This document shows positions 26,306-35,043 of a stretch of 64,000 nucleotides of DNA, piece by piece. The position numbers and the translations under genes were made by a program. The notes below the pieces were generated by a model that was not told the DNA's origin, did not search any database, and saw only the letters and a program-made list of their open reading frames with translations. Each line of letters begins with the position of its first letter. The first letter of the stretch is position 1. Source of the DNA: Streptococcus parasanguinis (GTDB lineage: Bacteria > Bacillota > Bacilli > Lactobacillales > Streptococcaceae); NCBI RefSeq assembly GCF_001073155.1, contig NZ_JVEE01000035.1, forward strand, positions 90,012 through 154,011, read 5' to 3'.

Positions 26306-28360
26306 ATGGAACTACTCCTTTATGCAGTGATCTTTTCGATGATTTTGATCGTCTCAAATGCCACGAATAAACTTGTGCCGAGCCTTCCTCTGCCCTTGAT
26401 TCAAATTTTACTAGGGATTGGTTGGGCTCTCTTTGTGCCCGAAGAAAATTTTCATCTGGATACCGAGCTCTTTCTGGCCTTGGTCATTGGCCCTCTCTTA
26501 TTTCGAGAAGCAGAAGAAGCAGATATTACTTCCGTCTTAAAGCACTGGCGGGTCATCCTCTATTTGATTTTCCCAGTGATTTTTATCTCCACCATTAGTT
26601 TGGGCTGGGCAGCTCACTCCTTGTGGCTGAGCCTTCCTTTAGCAGCCTGTATGGCAGTAGGGGCAGCCCTTGGGCCTACCGACTTAGTAGCCTTTGCTTC
26701 TCTGTCTGAGCGCTTTAGCTTTCCAAAGCGGGTTTCGAATATCTTAAAAGGCGAAGGATTACTAAATGATGCCTCAGGTCTAGTTGCCTTTCGAGTGGCC
26801 TTGGCAGCCCTTGCGACCGGAAGTTTCTCCCTTGGAGAGGCAGGGGTTTCCTTAGGAATCTCCATTATTGGAGGATTTGCGGTGGGGATCTTGACGGCCT
26901 TTGTGAACCGGTGGTTGCAAACCTTGCTCTTGAGTGTTCGCGCCAGTGATATTGCCAGTGAATTGTTATTAGAACTGAGTCTCCCACTGTTGACCTTCTT
27001 CCTAGCAGAAGAACTCCATGTCTCTGGTATCATTGCAGTAGTTGTGTCAGGGATCCTAAAAGCCAGTCGCTTTAAGCACATTACCCTCCTTGAAGCGCGG
27101 GTAGATACTGTGAGTCATACTGTCTGGAATACGGTCAACTTTATCTTAAATGGGTCGGTCTTTGTCATCTTAGGAATGGAATTGGAAATGATCTCCAAGC
27201 CCATCTTAAGTAGTCCCATTTACAATAATCTTCTTTTAGTTCTTTCTGTCTTTCTGTTGACAGCCTTGCTCTTTTTGATTCGTTTTGTCATGGTTTACCT
27301 CTTTTATTGGTTCCGAACGGTTCGACTAAAAAAATCGTTAAGAAATTATCTAAAAGATGCCTTATTGCTGACCTTTTCGGGTGTGAAGGGAACGGTTTCG
27401 ATTGCGACGATTCTTTTGATTCCAACCAAGATCGAAAAAGAATACCCTATCCTACTCTTTTTAGTGGCAGGAGTTACCCTTGTCAGCTTTATTGCAGGCT
27501 TAGTGGTACTTCCAAAATTATCAGAAGAAAAGGAAGAAACCAATGACTACCTGATGCAGATCGCGATTTTAAATGATGTCGTCATGGAATTAGAAGCAGA
27601 CCTAAAGAATAGCAAGCACAAGGGTCCCTTGTATGCGGCGATTGATAACTACCATGGCCGCATAGAAAACTTGATTCTAGGCCAAGAAAACAGGCTCATT
27701 CAAAAGGACTGGGAACAGTTGAAGCTCCTGATTTTGAGTATTGAAAGTGACGGCTTGGAACAGGCCTATGAAGAAGGAAAGATTCGAGAGCGGGGCTACC
27801 GTGTCTACCAACGCTATCTTCGCAATATGGAGCAACGTGTCAATCGCAATCTTTCGTCTCGCTTAACCTATTACCTCTTGGTGTCTTTCCGACTTTTGCG
27901 TTTATTAGTTCATGAGATCTTAACTTTTGGATCTGGCTTGCGAAACTGGTGGACCCGAGAAGACAGTAAGTTAGAGGCCATTGATTATGACCAGATTGCG
28001 GCCCTTTATCTGGCCAATACGGAAATCATTATCGAAAGTTTGGAAGACCTCAAGGGGGTTTATCGGAGCAGTTTGATCTCTTTCCTACAAGAATCTCGTC
28101 TGAGAGAGACAGCTATTATTACCAGTGGGGCCTTTGTGGAGCGGGTTATTAATCGCGTGAAACCAAATAATATCGATGAAATGTTGAGAGGCTATTATTT
28201 GGAGCGTAAGATTATTTTTGAATATGAAGCGCAACACCTGATTACCGCCAAGCAAGCGCGCCGTATGCGACAAAATGTCAATGAATTAGAAAGCTATTCC
28301 CTAAGAGAAAGTGCCAATACGCTTCCATACGATTTGATCGAGTATGCACGAAATCGTTGA
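26306..28360 (+). CDS. CPA1-family Na+/H+ antiporter
   Basis: A 684-residue membrane exchanger. About twelve transmembrane helices occupy residues 1-410, with GPTDLVAF near 128 and the ion-binding asparagine-aspartate pair N154-D155 in LLNDASGLVAF. A cytoplasmic helical tail of about 270 residues follows and ends in a basic segment. The architecture matches NhaP/YjcE-type exchangers of streptococci. AAGGAGGGAG precedes the ATG. The R1 repeat copy just after the stop supplies its terminator. Confidence 0.88.
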   Translation: MELLLYAVIFSMILIVSNATNKLVPSLPLPLIQILLGIGWALFVPEENFHLDTELFLALVIGPLLFREAEEADITSVLKHWRVILYLIFPVIFISTISLGWAAHSLWLSLPLAACMAVGAALGPTDLVAFASLSERFSFPKRVSNILKGEGLLNDASGLVAFRVALAALATGSFSLGEAGVSLGISIIGGFAVGILTAFVNRWLQTLLLSVRASDIASELLLELSLPLLTFFLAEELHVSGIIAVVVSGILKASRFKHITLLEARVDTVSHTVWNTVNFILNGSVFVILGMELEMISKPILSSPIYNNLLLVLSVFLLTALLFLIRFVMVYLFYWFRTVRLKKSLRNYLKDALLLTFSGVKGTVSIATILLIPTKIEKEYPILLFLVAGVTLVSFIAGLVVLPKLSEEKEETNDYLMQIAILNDVVMELEADLKNSKHKGPLYAAIDNYHGRIENLILGQENRLIQKDWEQLKLLILSIESDGLEQAYEEGKIRERGYRVYQRYLRNMEQRVNRNLSSRLTYYLLVSFRLLRLLVHEILTFGSGLRNWWTREDSKLEAIDYDQIAALYLANTEIIIESLEDLKGVYRSSLISFLQESRLRETAIITSGAFVERVINRVKPNNIDEMLRGYYLERKIIFEYEAQHLITAKQARRMRQNVNELESYSLRESANTLPYDLIEYARNR

Positions 28361-28373
28361 GATAAGAGTAAAA

Positions 28374-28550
28374 GAGGCTGGGACAAAAGTCCTAGCCTCT
28401 CAATTATTTTTGGATTGTCGATCAAGATGCAGTGGTTGAGTGGGATCTACTACGCTGATTTCATCAGCTTTTACAGCCCTACTCAACTGTGCGGAGGTGG
28501 GACGACGAAATCGAATTCTAACGAATTACCGATTTCTGTCCCACTCTCTT
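28374..28550 (+). repeat. R1 intergenic repeat, copy 1
   Basis: About 177 bp, near identical to 56232-56408 and, inverted, to 36754-36927. Structure in order: GAGGCTGGGAC-aaaa-GTCCTAGCCTC; GTTGAGTGGG / CCCTACTCAAC enclosing GCTGAT-ttc-ATCAGC; and GTGGGAC / GTCCCAC enclosing GAAATCG / CGATTTC and ATTC-taac-GAAT. The end hairpins can act as terminators on both strands. Here it lies between the convergent antiporter and ABC ATPase genes. Confidence 0.9.
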
Positions 28551-28571
28551 ATTGCTTTATTCACTTTCTTT

Positions 28572-29363
28572 TCAGTGTGCGATTTCTGGTTTGACAAAGA
28601 GTCGCTCGTCACCAAGATCAATAAGGGATACAGGAGCTTCGTAAAAATGGCTGAGAACACCTGGTGTTAGAATTTGATCTTTTGGTCCTTGCTCAACCAC
28701 TTGGCCATGTTTGAGTAAGAGGACATGGGTCATGTCTTTTGTAATTTCCTCGGCATGGTGGGTGACGTAGATCATGGTTGGCGCGTGATCCAGTTGTTTG
28801 ATATGATGGATCTGGCGGAGGAGCTTTTCTCTGGCAAAGAGATCCAATCCACTAGAAGCTTCGTCAAAAATGATCAGATCTGGCTGGTCCATGAGGCTTC
28901 GTGCAATGAGAACGGTCTGCTTTTCTCCCTGGGAGAGCTCACGGTATTTGCGACCGATCAAAGCGCTAGCTCCAATCGAAGTTAGCATATCCCGTGCCCA
29001 GTTTAGTTCTTCCTCCCCGTATGCAGCATATAAAATACTACTCTTGTATTGACCAGTTAGGACAATTTGTTCTGTCAAAAAATGCTCTGGCAGTCTTTCT
29101 GAAATAAAGGAGCTAACGATCCCAATACGCTTCCGCAACTCAGGGATGCCCCCTTCTCCAAAGCGGGTTCCAAGGACCGTTACTTGGCCGGAACTAGCCC
29201 AATATTCAGACATGAGCAGTTTGAGGAGGGTCGATTTTCCTGCCCCATTGAGGCCTAAAATGGCCCAGCATTCATTTTCTTTCACTTGCCAGTTAATCTC
29301 TTTCAAAAGAGCTTTTCCATTACGGATCAAATTGACGTCTTGTAGTTCAATCAAATTCTTCAT
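28572..29363 (-). CDS. ABC transporter ATP-binding protein (YlmA-like)
   Basis: A 263-residue stand-alone ATPase. Walker A GLNGAGKST near 38-46, signature LSQGEKQ near 144-150, Walker B LIIFDEASSGLD near 165 and the switch histidine in YVTHHAEE near 202. No permease gene is adjacent, so the partner is unknown or it may be a soluble ModF/YlmA-type ATPase. The ribosome site AAGGATG precedes the ATG. It is convergent with the antiporter and divergent from the AI-2E family gene. Confidence 0.85.
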   Translation of the reverse strand: MKNLIELQDVNLIRNGKALLKEINWQVKENECWAILGLNGAGKSTLLKLLMSEYWASSGQVTVLGTRFGEGGIPELRKRIGIVSSFISERLPEHFLTEQIVLTGQYKSSILYAAYGEEELNWARDMLTSIGASALIGRKYRELSQGEKQTVLIARSLMDQPDLIIFDEASSGLDLFAREKLLRQIHHIKQLDHAPTMIYVTHHAEEITKDMTHVLLLKHGQVVEQGPKDQILTPGVLSHFYEAPVSLIDLGDERLFVKPEIAH

Positions 29364-29437
29364 AACTTCATCCTTTTGATTAAAATCTCCTTTATTCTAT
29401 CATAAAATATGGTAGAATAGAAAACAGGAGGTAAGGA

Positions 29438-30565
29438 ATGTTTCGAAATAGTAAATTGTTATTCTGGACATGTGAGATCTTATTATTGACGGTGATTTTC
29501 TATATTTGGAAATCAATGGGAACTTTAATTTCTCCATTTGTATCTGTTCTGAATACCATCCTCTTACCATTTTTAATTGCAGGTTTTTTATATTACATTA
29601 CCAATCCGATTGTTGAATTGTTGGAAAAACATTTAAAAATCAAGCGTGTGTTTGGGATTTTGATCACCTTGGTCCTCTTGTTTGGGATCATTGGCTTAGG
29701 GATTTTTTATCTGCTCCCCATCTTGATCAATCAGTTAACCAGCTTGATCAATTCAACTCAAGGACTTTACTGGGAAGTCCAAAGTTTGGTTCGAAAACTT
29801 TCGACCAATCCTTTGTTCCAGAATGTGAATATCCAGTCGACGATTCAGCAGTTGAATCTCTCTTATATGGATATCCTACAAAATCTCTTGAATAGTGTGA
29901 CCAACAGTTTAGGAAGTGTGGTTAACACCATTGTCAATACGGTCTTTATCTTGATCATGACCCCCGTCTTCTTGGTTTATTTCTTGGTCGATGGGAAGAA
30001 GTTATTGCCGATGTTGGAGCGAACCATTCTACGCAATGACAAACTCCACATTTCAAGCCTCTTGGTTAGTCTGAATGAAACAGTCTCTCGCTATATTAGT
30101 GGGATTTCGATCGATGCCTTGATCATTGGAACCCTAGCCTATATTGGCTATAGTTTTATTGGATTGAAGTACGCTTTGGTCTTTGCCATCTTTTCTGGAT
30201 TGGCCAACCTCATTCCCTATGTAGGACCAACCATCGGCTTGATTCCGATGGTCATCACTTATGCTTTTACCGATATGGATATGATGATCAAAGCAGTCAT
30301 TTACATGTTGATTATCCAGCAGATCGATGGAAATATTCTTTATCCGCGTATCGTTGGAGGCGTGATGAAGGTTCACCCGATTACCATTATGGTCCTCTTG
30401 TTACTCTCAAGTAATATCTACGGTATTATCGGGATGGTCGTTGCGATTCCAGTCTATTCGATTGGAAAAGAAATTGTAAAATTCTTGGTAAATCTTTATG
30501 ATAACCACCGTGCTGCTAAGGAGCAGAAGAAAAAAGAAGAATTTGGAATCATTAATAAATCCTAG
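29438..30565 (+). CDS. AI-2E transporter family (PerM/YtvI) membrane protein
   Basis: A 375-residue membrane protein with about eight hydrophobic segments, including paired helices at the start, a soluble middle region (about 90-160) and the conserved GLANLIPYVGPTIGLIP near 256-272. The family is broad and includes Na+/H+ antiporters and the AI-2 exporter; the substrate here is unknown. An AGGAGGTAAGG site precedes the ATG. Confidence 0.85.
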   Translation: MFRNSKLLFWTCEILLLTVIFYIWKSMGTLISPFVSVLNTILLPFLIAGFLYYITNPIVELLEKHLKIKRVFGILITLVLLFGIIGLGIFYLLPILINQLTSLINSTQGLYWEVQSLVRKLSTNPLFQNVNIQSTIQQLNLSYMDILQNLLNSVTNSLGSVVNTIVNTVFILIMTPVFLVYFLVDGKKLLPMLERTILRNDKLHISSLLVSLNETVSRYISGISIDALIIGTLAYIGYSFIGLKYALVFAIFSGLANLIPYVGPTIGLIPMVITYAFTDMDMMIKAVIYMLIIQQIDGNILYPRIVGGVMKVHPITIMVLLLLSSNIYGIIGMVVAIPVYSIGKEIVKFLVNLYDNHRAAKEQKKKEEFGIINKS

Positions 30566-30600
30566 ACTCTAGCGCCTATATGGGCCTTGGAGTCTTTTTT
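30564..30600 (+). terminator. Terminator after the AI-2E family gene
   Basis: AGACTC / GAGTCT with inner GCC / GGC pairs, then six T. Confidence 0.8.
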
Positions 30601-30701
30601 GTACATTTTTTTGAAAAAATGCTGGAAAAAAGTCAACAAGTGCTATGAAATGTGTTAAAATATAAGTGATTTTGAAAGAAAATATGAAAAGGTAGGAAAA
30701 G

Positions 30702-32183
30702 ATGAGACTGCTCTTATCCAAAAAACAGAGACGCCAATTGCAATTATTGGAAATCTTGATTAAGGAAAAAAGATGGTTCCACTTGAAAGAGTTGGCCAAG
30801 CGTTTGGATTGTACAGAACGTTCGTTAAAAGAGGATTTGTCTAATCTTCGTAGTACATTTGATGACTTTTTAATTGAATCCTCTACCAATGGGATCAAAA
30901 TCAGTTATGAGGATTCGGTTGGGCTTGAGGTGATTTATCATCACTTTTTTAAAGAATCACAAGCCTTCGAATTGATTGAATATCTCTTCTTCAACAAGGA
31001 TGTTTCTAATGAATATATTTGCAGAAAGTTTGATCTGAGTTACCAATCTTTCTACCGCTTGATTCGGACGATCAATCAGAAACTTCAAACCAAATACAAT
31101 GTAAAGATTGATTTGAAACCCTTGAATCTTGTCGGGGATGAAGTAGATGTTCGTTTCTTCTATGCCCAGTATTTTGCGGAACGTTATTACTATATGGAGT
31201 GGCCTTTCCCAGAATTTAAGGAAGAGGCGGTGACCGATTTGATCACCTTCTTCTTCAAACTCTATGGCTATCCATTGACCTTCTCTTTACTCAGGTCTTA
31301 TAAAGTTCTCTTGACAGTCTACTTATCACGTATTAAGCAGGGCTATTTTATTGACATGCCAACGAACTATGATGTGTATAAAGACCAGTATCAAGGGGTG
31401 ACCAATGTCGAGGGGATGTTGCGCTACTTTAGTTTGCAGTTGGGTGTCGAGTTGAATGAAAGAGTGCTGGAGCAATTCTTCATCATCTTCATTCAAGAGA
31501 ATTTCTATTTCAGCCCAGAAAGCTTGGTCGAAGCTGCAGAAACTGATCCGTATGCCAAAGAATCGACCAGACTCATCAAAGATATGTTCAAGGATCTATG
31601 CTATACCTATGATTTAGACATTGAAAATCTTGATGAGATGTTGATGCACGTTCACAATACGGCTCACTTAGGTCGGAAGGAATTATTCTCCGAGTTCCTC
31701 TTAATTGATACGAAGACCAATACCAACGAAGATTTCATGAGCATCTTCCCAGCCTTCTATGATGATTTGAAGGAGCATATCATCACTTATATGAAGACCA
31801 TGAAGCATGATCTGAACGAAGAGATCATCAAGCACATGATCTACACGGTCTATACTCACTGGGAACGTCTCTTACCGCAGTTGTTGCGCCGACGGAAGTC
31901 TATTAAGGTCTTGATTATCAGTCGTTTTGACGATCACCATGCCAAATCCATGATTGATTTCCTTGATTTCTACTGTACGGATAACTTTGAATTTACACAG
32001 ATGATCAAGTACAATCTGACAGTGGATGATATCGAAGCTTCGGATGCAGATGTGGTGGTAGCCAACTTTATGATGCCCGAATTAAAGAAAAAACCTTTTA
32101 TCTGTACAAGTAGTCTCTCATCGCTTGAGCTGGTTGAAAAACTCAATGCCTTCTTTTATGATTTTACCAGTGCAGAACACTAA
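30702..32183 (+). CDS. Mga-family (MgaSpn-like) transcription regulator
   Basis: A 493-residue regulator, the same length as pneumococcal MgaSpn. Two N-terminal DNA-binding domains are present: HTH_Mga (about 8-60, RWFHLKELAKRLDCTERSLK) and the Mga helix-turn-helix (about 75-160, with SYQSFYRLIRTINQKL). PRD-like domains occupy about 165-390 and an EIIB-like domain the end (KVLIISRFDDHHAKS near 402). Members respond to sugar status and bend DNA at target promoters. Its targets here are unknown; it stands alone between two terminators. Confidence 0.85.
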   Translation: MRLLLSKKQRRQLQLLEILIKEKRWFHLKELAKRLDCTERSLKEDLSNLRSTFDDFLIESSTNGIKISYEDSVGLEVIYHHFFKESQAFELIEYLFFNKDVSNEYICRKFDLSYQSFYRLIRTINQKLQTKYNVKIDLKPLNLVGDEVDVRFFYAQYFAERYYYMEWPFPEFKEEAVTDLITFFFKLYGYPLTFSLLRSYKVLLTVYLSRIKQGYFIDMPTNYDVYKDQYQGVTNVEGMLRYFSLQLGVELNERVLEQFFIIFIQENFYFSPESLVEAAETDPYAKESTRLIKDMFKDLCYTYDLDIENLDEMLMHVHNTAHLGRKELFSEFLLIDTKTNTNEDFMSIFPAFYDDLKEHIITYMKTMKHDLNEEIIKHMIYTVYTHWERLLPQLLRRRKSIKVLIISRFDDHHAKSMIDFLDFYCTDNFEFTQMIKYNLTVDDIEASDADVVVANFMMPELKKKPFICTSSLSSLELVEKLNAFFYDFTSAEH

Positions 32184-32208
32184 AATCAGGACCTGGTCCT
32201 GATTTTTT
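32183..32208 (+). terminator. Terminator of the Mga-like gene
   Basis: Perfect AAATCAGGAC-ctg-GTCCTGATTT stem with the T-run extending to 32208. It starts on the last base of the stop codon. Confidence 0.9.
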
Positions 32209-32298
32209 GATGGTAAAAAAAGAAAATTTTATAGAAGAATGCAGGCTCTCCTATTTTGTGGTATAATATACAATATTATATACTGGAGGAAACTATCC

Positions 32299-33648
32299 AT
32301 GGAAGACCCTGGCAGTCAGGAAATTTTACTGGAATTTATTTTATTGATTGTTTTGACATTATTGAACGCCTTTTTTTCGGCGACTGAAATGTCAATGGTA
32401 TCGTTAAATCGCTCTCGTGTAGAGCAAAAGGCTGAAGAAGGAGATAAAAGATACATCCGTCTTCTTAGCGTTTTGGAACAGCCCAACCATTTCTTATCCA
32501 CTATTCAGGTGGGGATCACCTTGATTACCATCTTATCTGGGGCGAGTCTTGCAGAAAGTCTCGGTCATGTCATTGCTGGATGGATGGGCAATACTAAAAC
32601 GGCTCTTGCAGCTGGAAGCTTTTTATCTCTAGCATTTTTGACTTATATTTCGATCGTGTTTGGCGAACTCTATCCGAAACGAATCGCTATGAACCTAAAA
32701 GATGAGTTGGCTGTTCGAACAGCTCCGATTGTGATTCTATTAGGAAAAATTGTCAGCCCCTTTGTTTGGTTGCTTTCAGCATCGACCAACCTTTTGAGCC
32801 GTATCACGCCAATGGAATTCGATGATCCGGATGAAAAGATGACGCGGGATGAAATCGAGTATATGCTGACCAATAGTGAAGCAACACTAGATGCGGACGA
32901 GATTGAGATGCTCCAAGGGATCTTTTCATTAGATGAAATGGTAGCGCGTGAAGTCATGGTCCCACGGACAGATGCCTTCATGGTCGATATCAATGATGAT
33001 ACCAAAGAAATTATTGAAAGTATCCTTAAGCAAAACTTTTCACGGATTCCTGTCTATGATGATGACAAGGACAATGTCATCGGTCTCATCCATACCAAAC
33101 GTCTCTTGAACGAAGGATTTATCAATGGCTTTGATAATATTGTCTTAAGAAAGATTTTGCAAGAACCTTTGTTTGTTCCAGAAACCATTTTTGTGGATGA
33201 TCTTTTGAAGGAATTGCGCAATACGCAAAATCAAATGGCCATTCTACTCGATGAATATGGTGGGATGTCTGGTTTGGTTACTCTTGAAGACCTCTTGGAA
33301 GAAATCGTTGGTGAAATTGACGATGAGACTGACAAAGCGGAAATTGATGTCTTTGAAATTGCGGACAATACCTATGTCGTACAAGGAGCCATGTCTCTAA
33401 ATGACTTTAACGAATATTTTGATGTTGAGTTGGAAAGCGATGATGTGGATACCATTGCAGGCTATTACCTGACAGAGGTTGGGCGAATTCCGACCTTGAA
33501 AGAGCGACTCAGCTGTGAAGTCGATAGTCAAAAGAAACACTTGATTCTGACAAATGACAAGGTGAAAAATGGTCGTGTGACCAAGGTAAAAGTTGAAATT
33601 TCTGAAATCGTCGAAGATGATGAAGAAACCAAATCAAAAGAAGATTAG
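32299..33648 (+). CDS. CNNM/CorC (DUF21-CBS) family membrane protein
   Basis: A 449-residue protein, often annotated hemolysin. It has a DUF21 membrane domain (about 10-185), two CBS domains (about 205-330, with VMVPRTDAFMVD and LLDEYGGMSGLVTLEDLLEEIVGE) and a C-terminal CorC_HlyC domain. Family members are linked to Mg2+/Co2+ efflux or to transporter regulation. The ATG at 32299 follows CTGGAGGA; the upstream in-frame start at 32239 precedes the extended -10 TGgTATAAT (32259-32267) and is rejected. Confidence 0.88.
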   Translation: MEDPGSQEILLEFILLIVLTLLNAFFSATEMSMVSLNRSRVEQKAEEGDKRYIRLLSVLEQPNHFLSTIQVGITLITILSGASLAESLGHVIAGWMGNTKTALAAGSFLSLAFLTYISIVFGELYPKRIAMNLKDELAVRTAPIVILLGKIVSPFVWLLSASTNLLSRITPMEFDDPDEKMTRDEIEYMLTNSEATLDADEIEMLQGIFSLDEMVAREVMVPRTDAFMVDINDDTKEIIESILKQNFSRIPVYDDDKDNVIGLIHTKRLLNEGFINGFDNIVLRKILQEPLFVPETIFVDDLLKELRNTQNQMAILLDEYGGMSGLVTLEDLLEEIVGEIDDETDKAEIDVFEIADNTYVVQGAMSLNDFNEYFDVELESDDVDTIAGYYLTEVGRIPTLKERLSCEVDSQKKHLILTNDKVKNGRVTKVKVEISEIVEDDEETKSKED

Positions 33649-33650
33649 AA

Positions 33651-33687
33651 AATAGAGGCCTGGACGTGTTCCAGCCTCTATTTTTTT
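33651..33687 (+). terminator. Terminator of the CorC-like gene
   Basis: AATAGAGG-c-CTGGA / TTCCAG-CCTCTATT followed by seven or more T. Confidence 0.88.
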
Positions 33688-33740
33688 CTTGACAGGGCTA
33701 GTTGAATTTTCAAAAAATTTTAAAAATTTCTGAAATAGTC

Positions 33741-33769
33741 TTGACAGCTAAAAAAAATTAAGGTAAGAT
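33741..33769 (+). promoter_or_regulatory. Promoter of the trpXYZ-type leader
   Basis: TTGACA (33741-33746), 17-bp spacer, TAAGAT (33764-33769). Start expected near 33776, giving a leader of about 280 nt before trpX. Confidence 0.75.
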
Positions 33770-33802
33770 ATTACCCATAAATAAAGAAAGCAGAAAATAA
33801 AC

Positions 33803-33856
33803 ATGAAGCAACAAGCCATTTCAACTCAAAAATTTTACTTTAGCTACTTTAGATAG
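33803..33856 (+). CDS. Phe/Tyr-rich 17-residue leader peptide
   Basis: Short ORF encoding MKQQAISTQKFYFSYFR. Five of its last seven residues are Phe or Tyr (F-Y-F-S-Y-F-R). It starts about 27 nt after the predicted transcription start, with a weak purine-rich site (GAAAGCAG). Its stop codon abuts the first arm of the attenuator (33857). It matches the plan of amino-acid biosynthesis or transport leader peptides that sense charged tRNA by ribosome stalling. No homologue search was possible; function is inferred from position, composition and the downstream hairpins. Confidence 0.65.
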   Translation: MKQQAISTQKFYFSYFR

Positions 33857-34028
33857 TGTTTGTAGACATGATCTCATGGATGCAAACAACCCAAGCAATT
33901 TGTTTGTATCTATGTGGCTAAGATTTTTGATGATGGTCCATAGAGCTAGTATCTAAATGGACCGAGGTTTTGTAACTTGTTGGAGAATTTCAAGCATCCG
34001 TTTAGAGAATGATCTAAGCGGATTTTTT
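33857..34028 (+). promoter_or_regulatory. Alternating-hairpin transcription attenuator of trpXYZ
   Basis: Arms in order: A TGTTTG 33857-33862; B GATGCAAACA 33879-33888; C TGTTTGTATC 33901-33910; D TCTATGTGG 33909-33917; E GGTCCATAGA 33935-33944; F TCTAAATGGACC 33952-33963; G ATCCGTTTAGA 33996-34006; H TCTAAGCGGAT 34013-34023 plus T-run to 34028. A:B, D:E and F:G can coexist (read-through). B:C, E:F and G:H can coexist (termination). No T-box conserved sequence is present. Confidence 0.7.
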
Positions 34029-34055
34029 GTTTATTTGCAGAAAAGGAGTCAAAAA

Positions 34056-35033
34056 ATGAAAGTAGTGAAGAAATTACTAGCACCTGTCCTGGTTGTAGGA
34101 CTGCTGTTAACCTCATTGGTGACCTTACACCATCTGAAGGATGCTAAAAAAGACAATGTATTTCGGATTGGGATTTCCCAGTACATCACCCATAAGTCGC
34201 TCGACGCGACACGAAAAGGCTTTATCGATGAGTTGAAGAAAGAGGGCTATGTGGATGGGAAAAATATCCAGATTGATTTCCAAAATGCTCAAGGGGAGCA
34301 ACGAAATCTGAAAAACATTTCCAAACAATTGGCGGAAGAAAGTGATCTAGTCTTTGCGATTGCAACCCCTTCTGCACAAAGTTTGGCTAATACGACGAAA
34401 ACAACGCCGGTTGTCTTCTCAGCTGTGACCGATCCATTGGCAGCGAAATTGGTGAAAAACTTGAAAGAGCCTGGCGGCAATATCACGGGGACAAGTGACC
34501 AGTCAGAAGATGCGATCTCTACACAGGTAGATATGATTAAGCAAGTCCTTCCAACGGCGAAAACAGTTGGGATCCTCTATACGCAAAGTGAGCCTAACTC
34601 CGTCGTCCAAAAAGACAATGCGAAGAAGATCCTTGAAGCTAAAGGTTATCAAGTGGTTGAAAAAACCATCCTCGATAGTAACAATGTGAAGGCTGCAGCA
34701 GACAGTATCATGTCAGAAGCAGATATCGTCTTTGTTCCGACGGATAACATCATTTCTTCTACAATGGACACTGTGAAACAGGTCTCTATCAGCCATAAGG
34801 TGCCAGTTTTTGGTGGATCTGCTGAAATGGTAGCTACTGGTGGCTTGTACAACTTTGGTACTGATTATGAGGAATTGGGAAGACAAGCTGCTCGGATGGC
34901 CATTCGCATTATGAAGGGTGAGAAACCTGTCAAAATCGCAGTTGAAACACCTGAAAAATTAGAATTGCATACCAATAAAGAGATGGCGAAAGAGCTTGGA
35001 ATTGATATTAGCTCGTTGAAGGTAGAAAAATAG
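34056..35033 (+). CDS. trpX: TrpX-type ABC transporter substrate-binding protein
   Basis: A 325-residue extracellular binding protein of the ABC_sub_bind family linked to tryptophan/tyrosine uptake. The N-terminus is basic followed by a hydrophobic helix (LLAPVLVVGLLLTSLVTL), but there is no lipobox cysteine, so it appears to be held by an uncleaved signal anchor or released, unlike typical Gram-positive binding proteins. The ATG at 34056 follows AAAGGAG; an in-frame upstream start at 33957 lies inside the attenuator. trpY follows after 10 nt. Confidence 0.85.
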   Translation: MKVVKKLLAPVLVVGLLLTSLVTLHHLKDAKKDNVFRIGISQYITHKSLDATRKGFIDELKKEGYVDGKNIQIDFQNAQGEQRNLKNISKQLAEESDLVFAIATPSAQSLANTTKTTPVVFSAVTDPLAAKLVKNLKEPGGNITGTSDQSEDAISTQVDMIKQVLPTAKTVGILYTQSEPNSVVQKDNAKKILEAKGYQVVEKTILDSNNVKAAADSIMSEADIVFVPTDNIISSTMDTVKQVSISHKVPVFGGSAEMVATGGLYNFGTDYEELGRQAARMAIRIMKGEKPVKIAVETPEKLELHTNKEMAKELGIDISSLKVEK

Positions 35034-35043
35034 GAGGTTTGAG

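Noticed and set aside
28374-28550. CRISPR-like repeat
   Set aside because: Copies are single, far apart and much longer than CRISPR repeats, with internal hairpins and terminators.
33857-34028. T-box riboswitch upstream of trpX
   Set aside because: The conserved T-box antiterminator sequence (AGGGTGGAACCGCG type) is absent; alternative stems plus a leader ORF explain the region better.
33957-34055. Longer N-terminus for TrpX starting at 33957
   Set aside because: It would translate through the attenuator and terminator; ATG 34056 has AAAGGAG directly upstream and a signal sequence right after it.
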